Positions 18,417 to 28,003 of a stretch of 64,000 nt of DNA are shown here, one piece after another (within the stretch, counting starts at the first letter, position 1; each line of letters opens with the position of its first letter). The DNA comes from Stigmatella ashevillena. GTDB taxonomy: Bacteria; Myxococcota; Myxococcia; Myxococcales; Myxococcaceae. The translations under genes and the position numbers were made by a program. The stretch covers positions 7,186,425 through 7,250,424 of the forward strand of contig NZ_JAQNDM010000002.1 in the NCBI RefSeq assembly GCF_028368975.1, read 5' to 3'. The notes under the pieces are model-generated. The model saw nothing but the letters and a program-made list of their open reading frames with translations. It ran no database searches and was not told the DNA's origin.

Positions 18417-21400
18417 ATGCGCCCCCCTGAGGCGGCGCGTTCCTCATCCTTGCAGAGGTTCCATCTCGTGAACGCGAACGACAACGACTCTTCCCCTGAA
18501 AAGAAGCGCGGCCCGCGGCGTAAGGACAGGGCGCAGGGGACGGAGGCTGTGCCTTCCGCACCACCCGTGAACCGCTTGAAGTCCCGGCTCTCGGGGGGGC
18601 TGCCCGCCGAGGCAGAGGCCGCCACCGCGTCTCCGGGGGCCAAGCGCACTGGGAATGGGAGGCCCGTGGCTGGTGGCGGCACCCGGGGCCGTCTCCCCGC
18701 CGCGCGTGCCGGCCGGGACGAGCAGCCCCTCTTGGAGCTGCTGGCCGCGCTTCAGTCGGCCGAGTCCGGGGACTTCAGCGTTCGGCTCTCGCGCCCGCCT
18801 TCGGGCGAGGTGATGGAGGACATCGCCCAGGCCTTCAACGCCCTGGTGAGCCGCAACGCGGCGCTCGCGAGTGAAATCGTCCGCGTGGAGCGGGTGGTGG
18901 GCCGCGAGGGCCGGATGGGTGAGCGCGTCTCGCTCGGAGAAGTCCGAGGCGGCTGGGCCGCCAGCGTCCACTCCATCAACGCGCTGATCGGCGATCTGGT
19001 GCTGCCCACCACGGAAGTGGCGCGCGTGCTGGTCGCGGTGGCCGAGGGAGACCTGACGCAGAAGATGGCCCTGGAGATCGACGGCCAGTCGGTGAAGGGC
19101 GAGTTCCTGCGCATCGGCACCACGGTGAACGCCATGGTGGATCAGCTGCGTGCGTTCGCCGCCGAAGTGACGCGTGTCGCGAAGGAAGTGGGCAGCGACG
19201 GCAAGCTGGGAGGCCAGGCGGATGTGAAGGGCGTGGCCGGTACGTGGAAGGACCTCACGGACAACGTCAACATCATGGCCTCCAACCTCACCACCCAGGT
19301 GCGCAACATCGCCGAGGTCTCCACGGCGGTGGCCCGGGGGGACCTGTCCCGCAAAATCACGGTGGATGCCAAGGGGGAGATGCTCCAGCTCAAGGACACC
19401 TTCAACACGATGGTGGACCAGCTCAACTCCTTCTCCGCCGAAGTGACGCGCGTCGCGAAGGAAGTGGGCACCGAGGGCAAGCTGGGCGGTCAGGCCGAGG
19501 TGAAGGGCGTGTCCGGCGTGTGGAAGGACCTCACGGACAACGTGAACTTCATGGCCACCAACCTCACCGCCCAGGTGCGCGGCATCGTCAAGGTGGTGAC
19601 GGCGGTCGCCAACGGCGACCTGTCTCAGAAGCTCCAGGTGCCCTCTCAGGGAGAGATTGCCGCGCTCGGCGAGACGCTCAACAACATGACGGACACGCTG
19701 AACGTGTTCGCGCAGCAGGTGACGAGCGTGGCGCGCACGGTGGGCGTGGAGGGCAAGCTGGGCGCCCAAGCGCAGGTGCCCGGCGCGGCCGGCACGTGGA
19801 AGGACCTGACGGACAACGTGAACCTGATGGCCAACAACCTCACGGCCCAGGTGCGAAACATCGCCGAGGTGACGACGTCCGTCGCCAAGGGCGACCTGTC
19901 CAAGAAAATCACGGTGGACGTGAAGGGCGAGGTGCTGGAGCTGAAGAACACCATCAACACGATGGTGGATCAGCTCAACTCCTTCGCCGCCGAGGTGACG
20001 CGCGTGGCGCGCGAGGTCGGCACGGACGGCAAGCTGGGCGGTCAAGCCGAGGTGAAGGGCGTGGCCGGCACGTGGAAGGACCTCACGGACAACGTCAACA
20101 TCATGGCCTCCAACCTCACCACCCAGGTGCGCAACATCGCCCTGGTGACGACGGCGGTGGCCAAGGGGGACCTGTCCAAGAAGATCTCCGTCGATGCGCG
20201 CGGCGAGATGCTGGAGCTGAAGAACACCATCAACACGATGGTGGATCAGCTCAACTCCTTCGCCGCTGAGGTGACGCGCGTCGCGCGCGAGGTCGGCACG
20301 CACGGCAAGCTGGGCGGTCAGGCCGAGGTGAAGGGCGTGGCCGGCACGTGGAAGGACCTCACGGACAACGTCAACATCATGGCCTCCAACCTCACCACCC
20401 AGGTGCGCGGCATCGCCAAGGTGGTGACGGCGGTGGCCAACGGCGACCTGAACCAGCGCCTCAAGGTGGACGCGAAGGGCGAGGTGGCCGAACTCGCGGA
20501 CACCATCAACGCGATGACGGAGACACTCTCCATCTTCGCGCAGCAGGTGACGGACGTGGCGCGCACGGTGGGCGTGGAGGGCAAGCTGGGCGCCCAGGCG
20601 GTGGTGCCCGGAGTGGCCGGCACGTGGAAGGACCTCACCAACAACGTGAACCTCCTGGCCAACAACCTGACCGATCAGGTCCGTAACATCGCGGAAGTCA
20701 CCACCGCGGTGGCCAAGGGAGACCTGTCCCGGAAGATCACGGTGGACGCCAAGGGCGAGGTGATGGAGCTGAAGAACACCATCAACACGATGGTGGACCA
20801 GCTCCGAGGGTTTGCCTCGGAAGTGACGCGCGTCGCGAAGGAAGTGGGCACCGAAGGCAAGCTGGGAGGCCAGGCGCTGGTGCCCGGGGTGTCCGGCGTG
20901 TGGAAGGACCTCACGGACAACGTGAACTTCATGGCCACCAACCTCACCACCCAGGTGCGTGGCATCGTCAAGGTGGTGACGGCGGTCGCCAACGGCGACC
21001 TGTCCCAGAAGCTCATCGTCGAGGCGAAGGGGGAGATCGCCGCGCTCGCGGACACCATCAACGCGATGACGCAGACGCTCTCCATCTTCGCGCAGCAGGT
21101 GACGGACGTGGCGCGCACGGTGGGCGTGGAGGGCAAGCTGGGTGCCCAGGCCGAGGTGCCGGGCGTCGCCGGCACGTGGAAGGACCTCACCAACAACGTG
21201 AACCTGCTGGCCAACAACCTTACGGCCCAGGTGCGAAACATCGCCGAGGTCTCCACTGCGGTGGCCAATGGCGACCTGTCGCGCAAAATCACGGTGGACG
21301 CCAAGGGCGAGGTGCTCCAGCTCAAGGACACCATCAACACGATGGTGGATCAGCTCCGGGGCTTTGCCTCGGAAGTGACCCGCGTCGCCAAGGAAGTGGG

Positions 21401-24400
21401 TACCGAGGGCAAGCTGGGTGGGCAGGCGGATGTGAAGGGCGTGTCGGGCGTCTGGAAGGACCTCACCGACAACGTGAACGCCCTGACTGGCAACCTGACC
21501 GATCAGGTGCGAAACATCGCCAAGGTCACCACCGCGGTGGCCAATGGTGACCTGTCGCAGAAGATCACCGTCAGCGTAAAAGGCGAGGTGCTGGAGCTGA
21601 AGAACACCATCAACACGATGGTGGACCAACTGCGCGCCTTCGCCTCGGAAGTGACCCGCGTCGCCAAGGAAGTGGGTACCGAGGGCAAGCTGGGTGGGCA
21701 GGCGGACGTGAAGGGCGTGTCGGGCGTCTGGAAGGACCTCACCGACAACGTGAACGTACTGGCCGGCAACCTGACCGATCAGGTGCGAAACATCGCCAAG
21801 GTCACCACCGCGGTGGCCAATGGCGACCTGTCGCAGAAGATCTCCGTCGAGGCCCGCGGCGAAATCCTCGAACTGAAGAACACCATCAACACGATGGTGG
21901 ACCAGCTGCGCGCCTTCGCCTCGGAAGTGACCCGCGTCGCCAAGGAAGTCGGTACCGAGGGCAAGCTGGGAGGCCAGGCCGAAGTGCCGGGAGTGGCCGG
22001 CACCTGGAAGAACCTCACGGACAACGTGAACTCCATGGCCAGCAACCTCACCGCCCAGGTGCGCAACATCGCCCTGGTGACGACGGCGGTGGCCAACGGC
22101 GACCTGTCCAAGAAAATCACCGTGGATGTGAAGGGCGAGATGCTGGAGCTGAAGAACACCATCAACACGATGGTGGACCAGCTCAACTCCTTCGCCGCCG
22201 AGGTGACGCGCGTCGCGCGCGAAGTGGGCACCGAGGGCAAGCTGGGCGGTCAGGCCGTGGTGGCGGGAGTCTCCGGCACCTGGAAAGACCTGACGGACAA
22301 CGTGAACTCGATGGCTCGCAACCTCACCACCCAGGTGCGCGGCATCGTCCGGGTGGTGACGGCCGTCGCCAACGGGGACCTGCGCCAGAAGCTGGTGGTG
22401 GACGCCAAGGGCGAGGTGGCCGCGCTCGCGGACACCATCAACAGCATGACCGACACGCTGGGCACCTTCGCCGAGCAGGTCTCCACGGTGGCCCGCGAGG
22501 TGGGCGTCGAGGGGAAGCTGGGCGGACAGGCCCGGGTGCCCGGGGTGGCCGGCACCTGGAAGGACCTGACGGACAACGTGAACTTCATGGCCTCCAACCT
22601 CACCACCCAGGTGCGCGGCATCGTCAAGGTGGTGACGGCGGTGGCCGATGGCGACCTCTCGCAGAAGCTCATCGTGGACGCCAAGGGTGAGGTGGCCGCG
22701 CTCGCCGAGACCATCAACAGCATGACCGACACGTTGGGCACCTTCGCCGAGCAGGTCTCCACGGTGGCCCGCGAGGTGGGTATCGAAGGAAAGCTGGGCG
22801 GTCAGGCCCGCGTGCCCGGCGCGCGCGGCACGTGGCGGCAGCTCACGGACAACGTGAACCAGCTGGCCGGCACGCTGACCTCACAGCTGCGCGCCATCTC
22901 GGATGTGGCCACCGCGGTGACCAAGGGTGACCTGACCCGCAGCATCACCGTCAGCGCCGAGGGCGAAGTGGCGGCGCTGAAGGACAACATCAACCAGATG
23001 ATCTTCAACCTGCGTGAGACGACGCAGAAGAACCAGGAGCAGGACTGGCTCAAGACGAACCTGGCGAAGTTCAGCGGGATGATGCAGGGCCAGAAGAACC
23101 TGGAGGCCGTCAGCCGCCTCATCATGAGTGAGCTGACCCCGCTGGTGGGCGCGCACCATGGCGCCTTCTTCCTGATGGAGCAGGATGGCAGCCTGCCCGT
23201 GCTCAAGCTCACCAGCACCTACGCGTACCGGGAGCGCAAGAGCCTGGCCAACCGCTTCCGGTTGGGCGAGAGCCTGGTGGGGCAGTGCGCCCTGGAGAAG
23301 AAGACCATTCTTCTGACCAAGGTCCCGGCCGACTACATCACCATCTCGTCCGGCCTGGGCGAGGCCACCCCGCTCAACATCATCGTCCTGCCTGTCCTCT
23401 TCGAGGGCGAGGTGAAGGCCATCATCGAGCTGGCCTCCTTCCACCCGTTCAGCGCCATCCACCAGATCTTCCTGGATCAGCTCACCGAGAGCATCGGCGT
23501 GGTGCTGAACATGATCATCGCCAACATGCGCACCGAGCAGCTCCTGCTCCAGTCGCAGGGGCTCACCCAGGAGCTTCAGAGCCAGTCCCGGGAGCTCACC
23601 CAGCAGCAGGAGGAGCTCAAGCGCACCAACACCGAGCTGGAAGCCCAGGCCCTGGAGCTGGAGGAGAAGGCCAAGCAGCTCGAGGAGCAGAACACCCGGG
23701 TCGAGGAGAAGAACGCCGAAGTGGAGCTGGCGCGCTCCTCCTTGGAGGAGAAGGCCGAGCAGCTCAGCCTCATCTCCAAGTACAAGAGCGAGTTCCTGGC
23801 CAACATGAGCCACGAGCTGCGCACCCCGCTCAATTCCTTGCTCATCCTCGCCAAGCTGCTGGCCGACAACAAAGAGGGCAACCTCAGCGGCAAGCAGGTG
23901 GAGTACGCCAACACCATCTACGCGAGCGGCGGGGACCTGCTCAGCCTCATCAACGAAATCCTCGACCTGTCCAAGGTGGAGGCCGGCAAGATGCAGGTGG
24001 AGCCGCGGGACATCGTCCTGACGGAGCTCAACCAGTTCGTGGACCGCTCCTTCCGCCCGGTGGCGGAGCAGAAGAGCCTGTCCTTCGACGTGGAGCTGCT
24101 GGCCAATGCGCCGCGGCAGATCCGCACCGATCCGCAGCGGCTCCAGCAGGTGCTCAAGAACCTGCTGTCCAACGCCTTCAAGTTCACCGACGAGGGGGGC
24201 GTGCAACTGACGGTGAAGCTGGCGGACAAGGGCGCTCGCTTCGAGCACGAGGTGCTCAAGCGCGCCAAGCGCGTCATCGCCTTCGTGGTGACGGACACGG
24301 GCATCGGCATCGCCAAGGACAAGCAGAAGCTCATCTTCGAGGCCTTCCAGCAGGCCGATGGCTCCACGGCCCGCAAGTACGGCGGCACCGGCCTGGGCCT

Positions 24401-25916
24401 GTCCATCTCGCGGGAGATCGCCAAGCTGCTCGGGGGCGAGATCCACGTGGAGAGCACGCTGGGCAAGGGCAGCACCTTCACCCTGTTCCTGCCCCCCGAG
24501 TACGTGGGGCCCGAGGACGAGGCGCCGCAGATCCCCACGCCGTTCCTGGCGCCCATTCCCCAGCTCTCCTCGCTGCGCCCCGCGGAGCCTGCCCCCGCCG
24601 CGCCGGTGACGCAGGTGCCCGTGCCTGCCCCCGCTGTTCCCAGCGCGCACGTGCTGGACGCCGCGTTGCCTCCGCCCTCCGACTCGGTGCTCGCCCCGCT
24701 CGCGGTGGAGGACGACCGGGAGCACATCCGCGAGGGCGATCGCATCCTGCTCATCATCGAGGATGACCTGAAGTTCGCCCGCATCATGGCGCAGATGGCG
24801 CGTGAGAAGGGCTTCAAGGTGCTGGTGGCCAGCCGCGGCGACAGCGGCCTGGCCATGGCCAACGAGTACCTGCCGCACGCCATCACCCTGGACATCCAGC
24901 TACCGGTGGTGGACGGCTGGAGCGTGCTGGAGCGCCTCAAGCGCAACGGCCGTACGCGCCACATCCCCGTCCACGTCATCAGCGTGATGGACAAGCACCT
25001 GGGCAACACCCACGGCGCCTTCGGCTACCTCACCAAGCCCGTCAGCAAGGAGGGGCTGGAGCGCGTCTTCTCCCAGCTCTCCCACTTCCTGGAGCGCAAG
25101 GAGCGGCGGCTGCTGCTCATCGAGGACGACGACATTCAGCGTGACAGCCTCGTCAAGCTGCTGAGCGAGGGCAGTGACGTGGAGGTGACGGGCGTGGCCA
25201 CGGGCCAGGAGGCCCTGCACAAGCTGGAAGAGGCCGAGTACGACTGCCTCGTCATCGACCTGCTGCTGCCCGACATGGATGGCACCAAGCTGGTGGAAGA
25301 GGTGAAGACCCAGCCGCGCTTCCGGGACCTGCCCATTGTCATCTACACGGGCAAGGAGCTGACGGCCAAGGACGAGAGCCGGCTGCGCCGCTACACCGGC
25401 AGCGTCATCCTCAAGAGCGAGCCCAAGAGCCCCGACCAGCTCCTGGGCGACACGGCGCTCTTCCTCCACCGGCTGGAGCAGAACCTGTCTGCTCGCACCA
25501 AGCAGGCGCTGGCCGAGCGCAGGGGCGACGCGGATGCGGACCTGTCGGGCAAGAAGGTCCTCGTCGTCGATGACGACATGCGCAACATCTTCGCGCTCAC
25601 CAGCGTGCTGGAGAACCAGGGCCTCCAGGTCATCTTCGCCGAGAACGGCCGCGCGGCCATCGAGATGCTGGAGAAGAACCGCGACGTGGATGTCGTGCTG
25701 ATGGACATCATGATGCCGGAGATGGACGGCTACGAGACCATGCAAGCCATCCGCCAGAACCTCCAGTACGCCCAGCTCCCCATCATCGCCATCACCGCCA
25801 AGGCCCTGAAGGACGACCGCGAGAAGTGCATGGCCGCGGGCGCCAGCGACTACCTCCCCAAACCTGTTGACACCGATAAACTCATTGAACTCATCCGCTT
25901 GTGGGTGAACGCCTGA
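18417..25916 (+). CDS. Giant soluble hybrid histidine kinase: HAMP array, GAF, HisKA, HATPase, three receivers
   Basis: About 2,499 aa from ATG 18417; TTG 18402 and a GTG inside the next 70 bp are alternatives. No TM segment is present, so it is cytoplasmic. After a basic, disordered N-terminus and one or two divergent HAMP units come fourteen HAMP repeats of exactly 92 aa, each with (N/D)GDLS-(K/Q)KI and W-K-D-L-T-D-N-V-N. Next are GAF (about 1545-1700), a coiled coil, HisKA with His in [11 protein letters not shown] (~1799) and HATPase_c with DTGIGI and GTGLGLSI. Three receiver domains follow, with phospho-acceptor Asp in LDIQLP (~2158), IDLLLP (~2280) and MDIMMP (~2429). The architecture recalls fungal Nik1 osmosensor kinases but with a far longer array. 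It leads a tandem of three kinase genes. Confidence 0.93.
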   Translation: MRPPEAARSSSLQRFHLVNANDNDSSPEKKRGPRRKDRAQGTEAVPSAPPVNRLKSRLSGGLPAEAEAATASPGAKRTGNGRPVAGGGTRGRLPAARAGRDEQPLLELLAALQSAESGDFSVRLSRPPSGEVMEDIAQAFNALVSRNAALASEIVRVERVVGREGRMGERVSLGEVRGGWAASVHSINALIGDLVLPTTEVARVLVAVAEGDLTQKMALEIDGQSVKGEFLRIGTTVNAMVDQLRAFAAEVTRVAKEVGSDGKLGGQADVKGVAGTWKDLTDNVNIMASNLTTQVRNIAEVSTAVARGDLSRKITVDAKGEMLQLKDTFNTMVDQLNSFSAEVTRVAKEVGTEGKLGGQAEVKGVSGVWKDLTDNVNFMATNLTAQVRGIVKVVTAVANGDLSQKLQVPSQGEIAALGETLNNMTDTLNVFAQQVTSVARTVGVEGKLGAQAQVPGAAGTWKDLTDNVNLMANNLTAQVRNIAEVTTSVAKGDLSKKITVDVKGEVLELKNTINTMVDQLNSFAAEVTRVAREVGTDGKLGGQAEVKGVAGTWKDLTDNVNIMASNLTTQVRNIALVTTAVAKGDLSKKISVDARGEMLELKNTINTMVDQLNSFAAEVTRVAREVGTHGKLGGQAEVKGVAGTWKDLTDNVNIMASNLTTQVRGIAKVVTAVANGDLNQRLKVDAKGEVAELADTINAMTETLSIFAQQVTDVARTVGVEGKLGAQAVVPGVAGTWKDLTNNVNLLANNLTDQVRNIAEVTTAVAKGDLSRKITVDAKGEVMELKNTINTMVDQLRGFASEVTRVAKEVGTEGKLGGQALVPGVSGVWKDLTDNVNFMATNLTTQVRGIVKVVTAVANGDLSQKLIVEAKGEIAALADTINAMTQTLSIFAQQVTDVARTVGVEGKLGAQAEVPGVAGTWKDLTNNVNLLANNLTAQVRNIAEVSTAVANGDLSRKITVDAKGEVLQLKDTINTMVDQLRGFASEVTRVAKEVGTEGKLGGQADVKGVSGVWKDLTDNVNALTGNLTDQVRNIAKVTTAVANGDLSQKITVSVKGEVLELKNTINTMVDQLRAFASEVTRVAKEVGTEGKLGGQADVKGVSGVWKDLTDNVNVLAGNLTDQVRNIAKVTTAVANGDLSQKISVEARGEILELKNTINTMVDQLRAFASEVTRVAKEVGTEGKLGGQAEVPGVAGTWKNLTDNVNSMASNLTAQVRNIALVTTAVANGDLSKKITVDVKGEMLELKNTINTMVDQLNSFAAEVTRVAREVGTEGKLGGQAVVAGVSGTWKDLTDNVNSMARNLTTQVRGIVRVVTAVANGDLRQKLVVDAKGEVAALADTINSMTDTLGTFAEQVSTVAREVGVEGKLGGQARVPGVAGTWKDLTDNVNFMASNLTTQVRGIVKVVTAVADGDLSQKLIVDAKGEVAALAETINSMTDTLGTFAEQVSTVAREVGIEGKLGGQARVPGARGTWRQLTDNVNQLAGTLTSQLRAISDVATAVTKGDLTRSITVSAEGEVAALKDNINQMIFNLRETTQKNQEQDWLKTNLAKFSGMMQGQKNLEAVSRLIMSELTPLVGAHHGAFFLMEQDGSLPVLKLTSTYAYRERKSLANRFRLGESLVGQCALEKKTILLTKVPADYITISSGLGEATPLNIIVLPVLFEGEVKAIIELASFHPFSAIHQIFLDQLTESIGVVLNMIIANMRTEQLLLQSQGLTQELQSQSRELTQQQEELKRTNTELEAQALELEEKAKQLEEQNTRVEEKNAEVELARSSLEEKAEQLSLISKYKSEFLANMSHELRTPLNSLLILAKLLADNKEGNLSGKQVEYANTIYASGGDLLSLINEILDLSKVEAGKMQVEPRDIVLTELNQFVDRSFRPVAEQKSLSFDVELLANAPRQIRTDPQRLQQVLKNLLSNAFKFTDEGGVQLTVKLADKGARFEHEVLKRAKRVIAFVVTDTGIGIAKDKQKLIFEAFQQADGSTARKYGGTGLGLSISREIAKLLGGEIHVESTLGKGSTFTLFLPPEYVGPEDEAPQIPTPFLAPIPQLSSLRPAEPAPAAPVTQVPVPAPAVPSAHVLDAALPPPSDSVLAPLAVEDDREHIREGDRILLIIEDDLKFARIMAQMAREKGFKVLVASRGDSGLAMANEYLPHAITLDIQLPVVDGWSVLERLKRNGRTRHIPVHVISVMDKHLGNTHGAFGYLTKPVSKEGLERVFSQLSHFLERKERRLLLIEDDDIQRDSLVKLLSEGSDVEVTGVATGQEALHKLEEAEYDCLVIDLLLPDMDGTKLVEEVKTQPRFRDLPIVIYTGKELTAKDESRLRRYTGSVILKSEPKSPDQLLGDTALFLHRLEQNLSARTKQALAERRGDADADLSGKKVLVVDDDMRNIFALTSVLENQGLQVIFAENGRAAIEMLEKNRDVDVVLMDIMMPEMDGYETMQAIRQNLQYAQLPIIAITAKALKDDREKCMAAGASDYLPKPVDTDKLIELIRLWVNA
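19137..23000 (+). repeat. Fourteen in-phase 276-bp coding repeats (HAMP array)
   Basis: The conserved Trp codon of the W-K-D-L-T-D-N-V-N motif recurs at 19245, 19521 and so on to 22833. That is 13 intervals of exactly 276 bp, with no insertion or deletion over 3.6 kb. Units alternate between NIAEV/GDLSRKI-type and GIVKV/GDLSQKL-type variants. Adjacent units around 21360-21820 are almost identical for roughly 190 bp, indicating recent duplication or gene conversion. This is a coding tandem repeat, not CRISPR. Confidence 0.95.
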
Positions 25917-26013
25917 GTTGGATAGCACACGGCTTGTTTTCTGGGCCTTTTGCCCGGCCCCGGAGCATGCCTAGCGTTCGCTTGTCATCCTCCAGGGCCA
26001 CTGCTTGCTCAGC

Positions 26014-27999
26014 ATGATTCCCACCGAAGCCACCGCCGATCGCAGCCCCGAGAGCGCCCCCCGCTCGCGGGCCAGCATCTTGATGGTGGATGATCACCCC
26101 TCCAACCTGCTGGCGCTCGAGGCCATCCTGGAGCCCTTGGGGCAGGAACTGGTCAAGGCCACCAGCGGCGAGGAGGCCCTCAAGTTTCTGCTCCAACGGG
26201 ATTTCGCCGTCATCCTCATGGACGTGCAGATGCCGGGACTGGACGGTTTCCAGACGGCGGCGCTCATCAAGCAGCGCGAGCGCACCCGCACCATCCCCAT
26301 CATCTTCCTCACCGCGCTCAGTCGGGACGCCGCCCACATCTTCAAGGGCTATGAGCATGGCGCGGTGGACTACCTGCTCAAGCCGTTCGACCCGGAGATC
26401 CTCCGCTCCAAGGTCGGCGTCTTCGTGGACCTGTCCCTCAAGGAGCAGCAGCTCCAGCGCCAGAGCGCGCTCTTGCGGCAGAAGGAGCGCGAGGCGCTGG
26501 AGCGCGAGAGCGAGCTGCGCTACCGGCGGCTGCTCAACGCGCTGCCAGAGGCCATGTGGGCGGCTGGCGCGGACGGGAAGCTCAACTACGCCAACCAGGT
26601 CTGGCGGGAGTACACCGGCCTGGAGGCCGAAGAGCCGTCGCTGGAGTTCTTCCTGAAGGCGGTCCACCCGGCGGACCGCGAAATCATGCGCCGCGAGTGG
26701 ACCGATGCGGTGCGTCAGGTGTCCCGGATGGAGCGCGAGTTCCGCATGCGGCGCCATGACGGCACCTGGCGCTGGCACCTGGGGCGCGCGGTGCCCGAGC
26801 GGGACGGGACGGGTCGGCTGGTGGGCTTCATCGCCGTGGCCACGGACATTGATGACAAGAAGCGGGCCGAGGCGACGCTGGAGCGCTTCAAGGCCACGCT
26901 GGATGCCACGCTCGACTGCGTCCTCATGTTCGAGCCCGAGCACCTCACGCTCACCTACGCCAATGTGGGCGCCACGAAGCAGCTCGGCCTGGAGCGGGAG
27001 CAGCTGGTGGGCACCCGCATGCTGGACGTGGAGGACTCCTTCGATGAGGAGGGCTTCCGCAAGCTCCTGGCGCCGCTGCAGAGCGGAGAGCAGCCCAGCC
27101 ACACCTACTCCACCACGCACCGGCGGCGGGATGGCGCCGAGATTCCCGTGGAAGTGGTCCTCCAGTACGTGGCGGCGGGAGGCGGCCCCGGCCGCTTCGT
27201 CTCCGTGGCGCGTGACATCACCGAGCGCAAGCGGGCCGAAGAGGCCTTGCTGCTGGCCAGCGAGGCGAAGGATGCCTTCCTGGCCGCGGCCAGCCACGAG
27301 CTGCGCACCCCGCTGGCGGCCGCCAAGGGCCACGCCCACCTGGCCCTCCTCAAGTTGGGCGGAGAGGGGGAGACGGGCACGGGCAAGTCTCTGAAGATCA
27401 TCAACCGGCAGATCGACCGGATGACCAAGCTGGTGGAAGACCTGCTGGACATCAGCCGGCTCCAGGCGGGCCGGCTCTCGTTGGATCTCGAGCGCTTCGA
27501 CATGGGCACGTTGATCCAGGAGACGTGCGACCGCATGGGGGTGCTCTCCCAGGTGCACTCGCTTCGGGTCGACCTCCAGGAGCACCTGGAGGGGCTCTGG
27601 GACCGCGGGCGCCTGGACCAGGTGCTGACGAACCTGCTGTCCAATGCCATCCGGTACTCCCCCGAGGGGGGAGAGGTGGTGGTGAAGGCAGCGGCCGACG
27701 GAGAGGGCGTTCAACTGTCGGTCAAGGACTGCGGGGTGGGCATTCCGCCCGAGAAGCAGGGGCTCATCTTCGAGCGGTTCGGGCGTGCGCATGGCTCGAA
27801 GTACGGTGGGCTGGGCCTGGGGCTGACGATCAGCCAAGGCATCGTCGAGCAGCACGGGGGCCGCATCTGGGTGGACTCCCAGGGCTGCGCGGGCGATGGT
27901 TCCACCTTCCATGTCTGGCTGCCCCGAGAGGCGGCCCAGGCAGGCCCGGAGACGCCCGCTGCGTCCTCCGAGGAGCACTCCCGAGCGTCGGTGGTCTGA
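26014..27999 (+). CDS. Soluble hybrid kinase: receiver, PAS, PAS, HisKA, HATPase
   Basis: 661 aa from ATG 26014; an in-frame TTG at 26005 is possible. A receiver domain (about 22-140) has phospho-acceptor Asp in LMDVQMPGLDGF (~70) and the Lys in LLKPFDP. Two PAS domains follow (about 172-290 and 300-410), the first with a PAC-type W-R-W-H segment. HisKA carries [11 protein letters not shown] (His ~427). HATPase_c has N box NLLSNAIRYSPEGG, G1 DCGVGIPPEKQ, F box IFERFGRAH and G2 GGLGLGL. With an N-terminal receiver it probably takes phosphate or a signal from an upstream kinase. It lies 97 bp after the giant kinase and 4 bp before the next kinase gene. Confidence 0.92.
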   Translation: MIPTEATADRSPESAPRSRASILMVDDHPSNLLALEAILEPLGQELVKATSGEEALKFLLQRDFAVILMDVQMPGLDGFQTAALIKQRERTRTIPIIFLTALSRDAAHIFKGYEHGAVDYLLKPFDPEILRSKVGVFVDLSLKEQQLQRQSALLRQKEREALERESELRYRRLLNALPEAMWAAGADGKLNYANQVWREYTGLEAEEPSLEFFLKAVHPADREIMRREWTDAVRQVSRMEREFRMRRHDGTWRWHLGRAVPERDGTGRLVGFIAVATDIDDKKRAEATLERFKATLDATLDCVLMFEPEHLTLTYANVGATKQLGLEREQLVGTRMLDVEDSFDEEGFRKLLAPLQSGEQPSHTYSTTHRRRDGAEIPVEVVLQYVAAGGGPGRFVSVARDITERKRAEEALLLASEAKDAFLAAASHELRTPLAAAKGHAHLALLKLGGEGETGTGKSLKIINRQIDRMTKLVEDLLDISRLQAGRLSLDLERFDMGTLIQETCDRMGVLSQVHSLRVDLQEHLEGLWDRGRLDQVLTNLLSNAIRYSPEGGEVVVKAAADGEGVQLSVKDCGVGIPPEKQGLIFERFGRAHGSKYGGLGLGLTISQGIVEQHGGRIWVDSQGCAGDGSTFHVWLPREAAQAGPETPAASSEEHSRASVV

Positions 28000-28003
28000 A
28001 CCC

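Noticed and set aside
18444-21629. A 1061-codon open frame on the minus strand inside the HAMP array
   Set aside because: It mirrors the repeat structure of the plus-strand kinase and arises from third-position GC bias. No independent start or domain is present.
19137-23000. Regular direct repeats suggesting a CRISPR array or satellite
   Set aside because: The period is 276 bp, the repeats are coding and in frame, and there are no short repeats with unique spacers. No CRISPR array was seen in the window.
26000-26016. Partial sigma-54-like sequence before the second kinase gene
   Set aside because: The -24 element matches poorly and the predicted start site would fall after the start codon.
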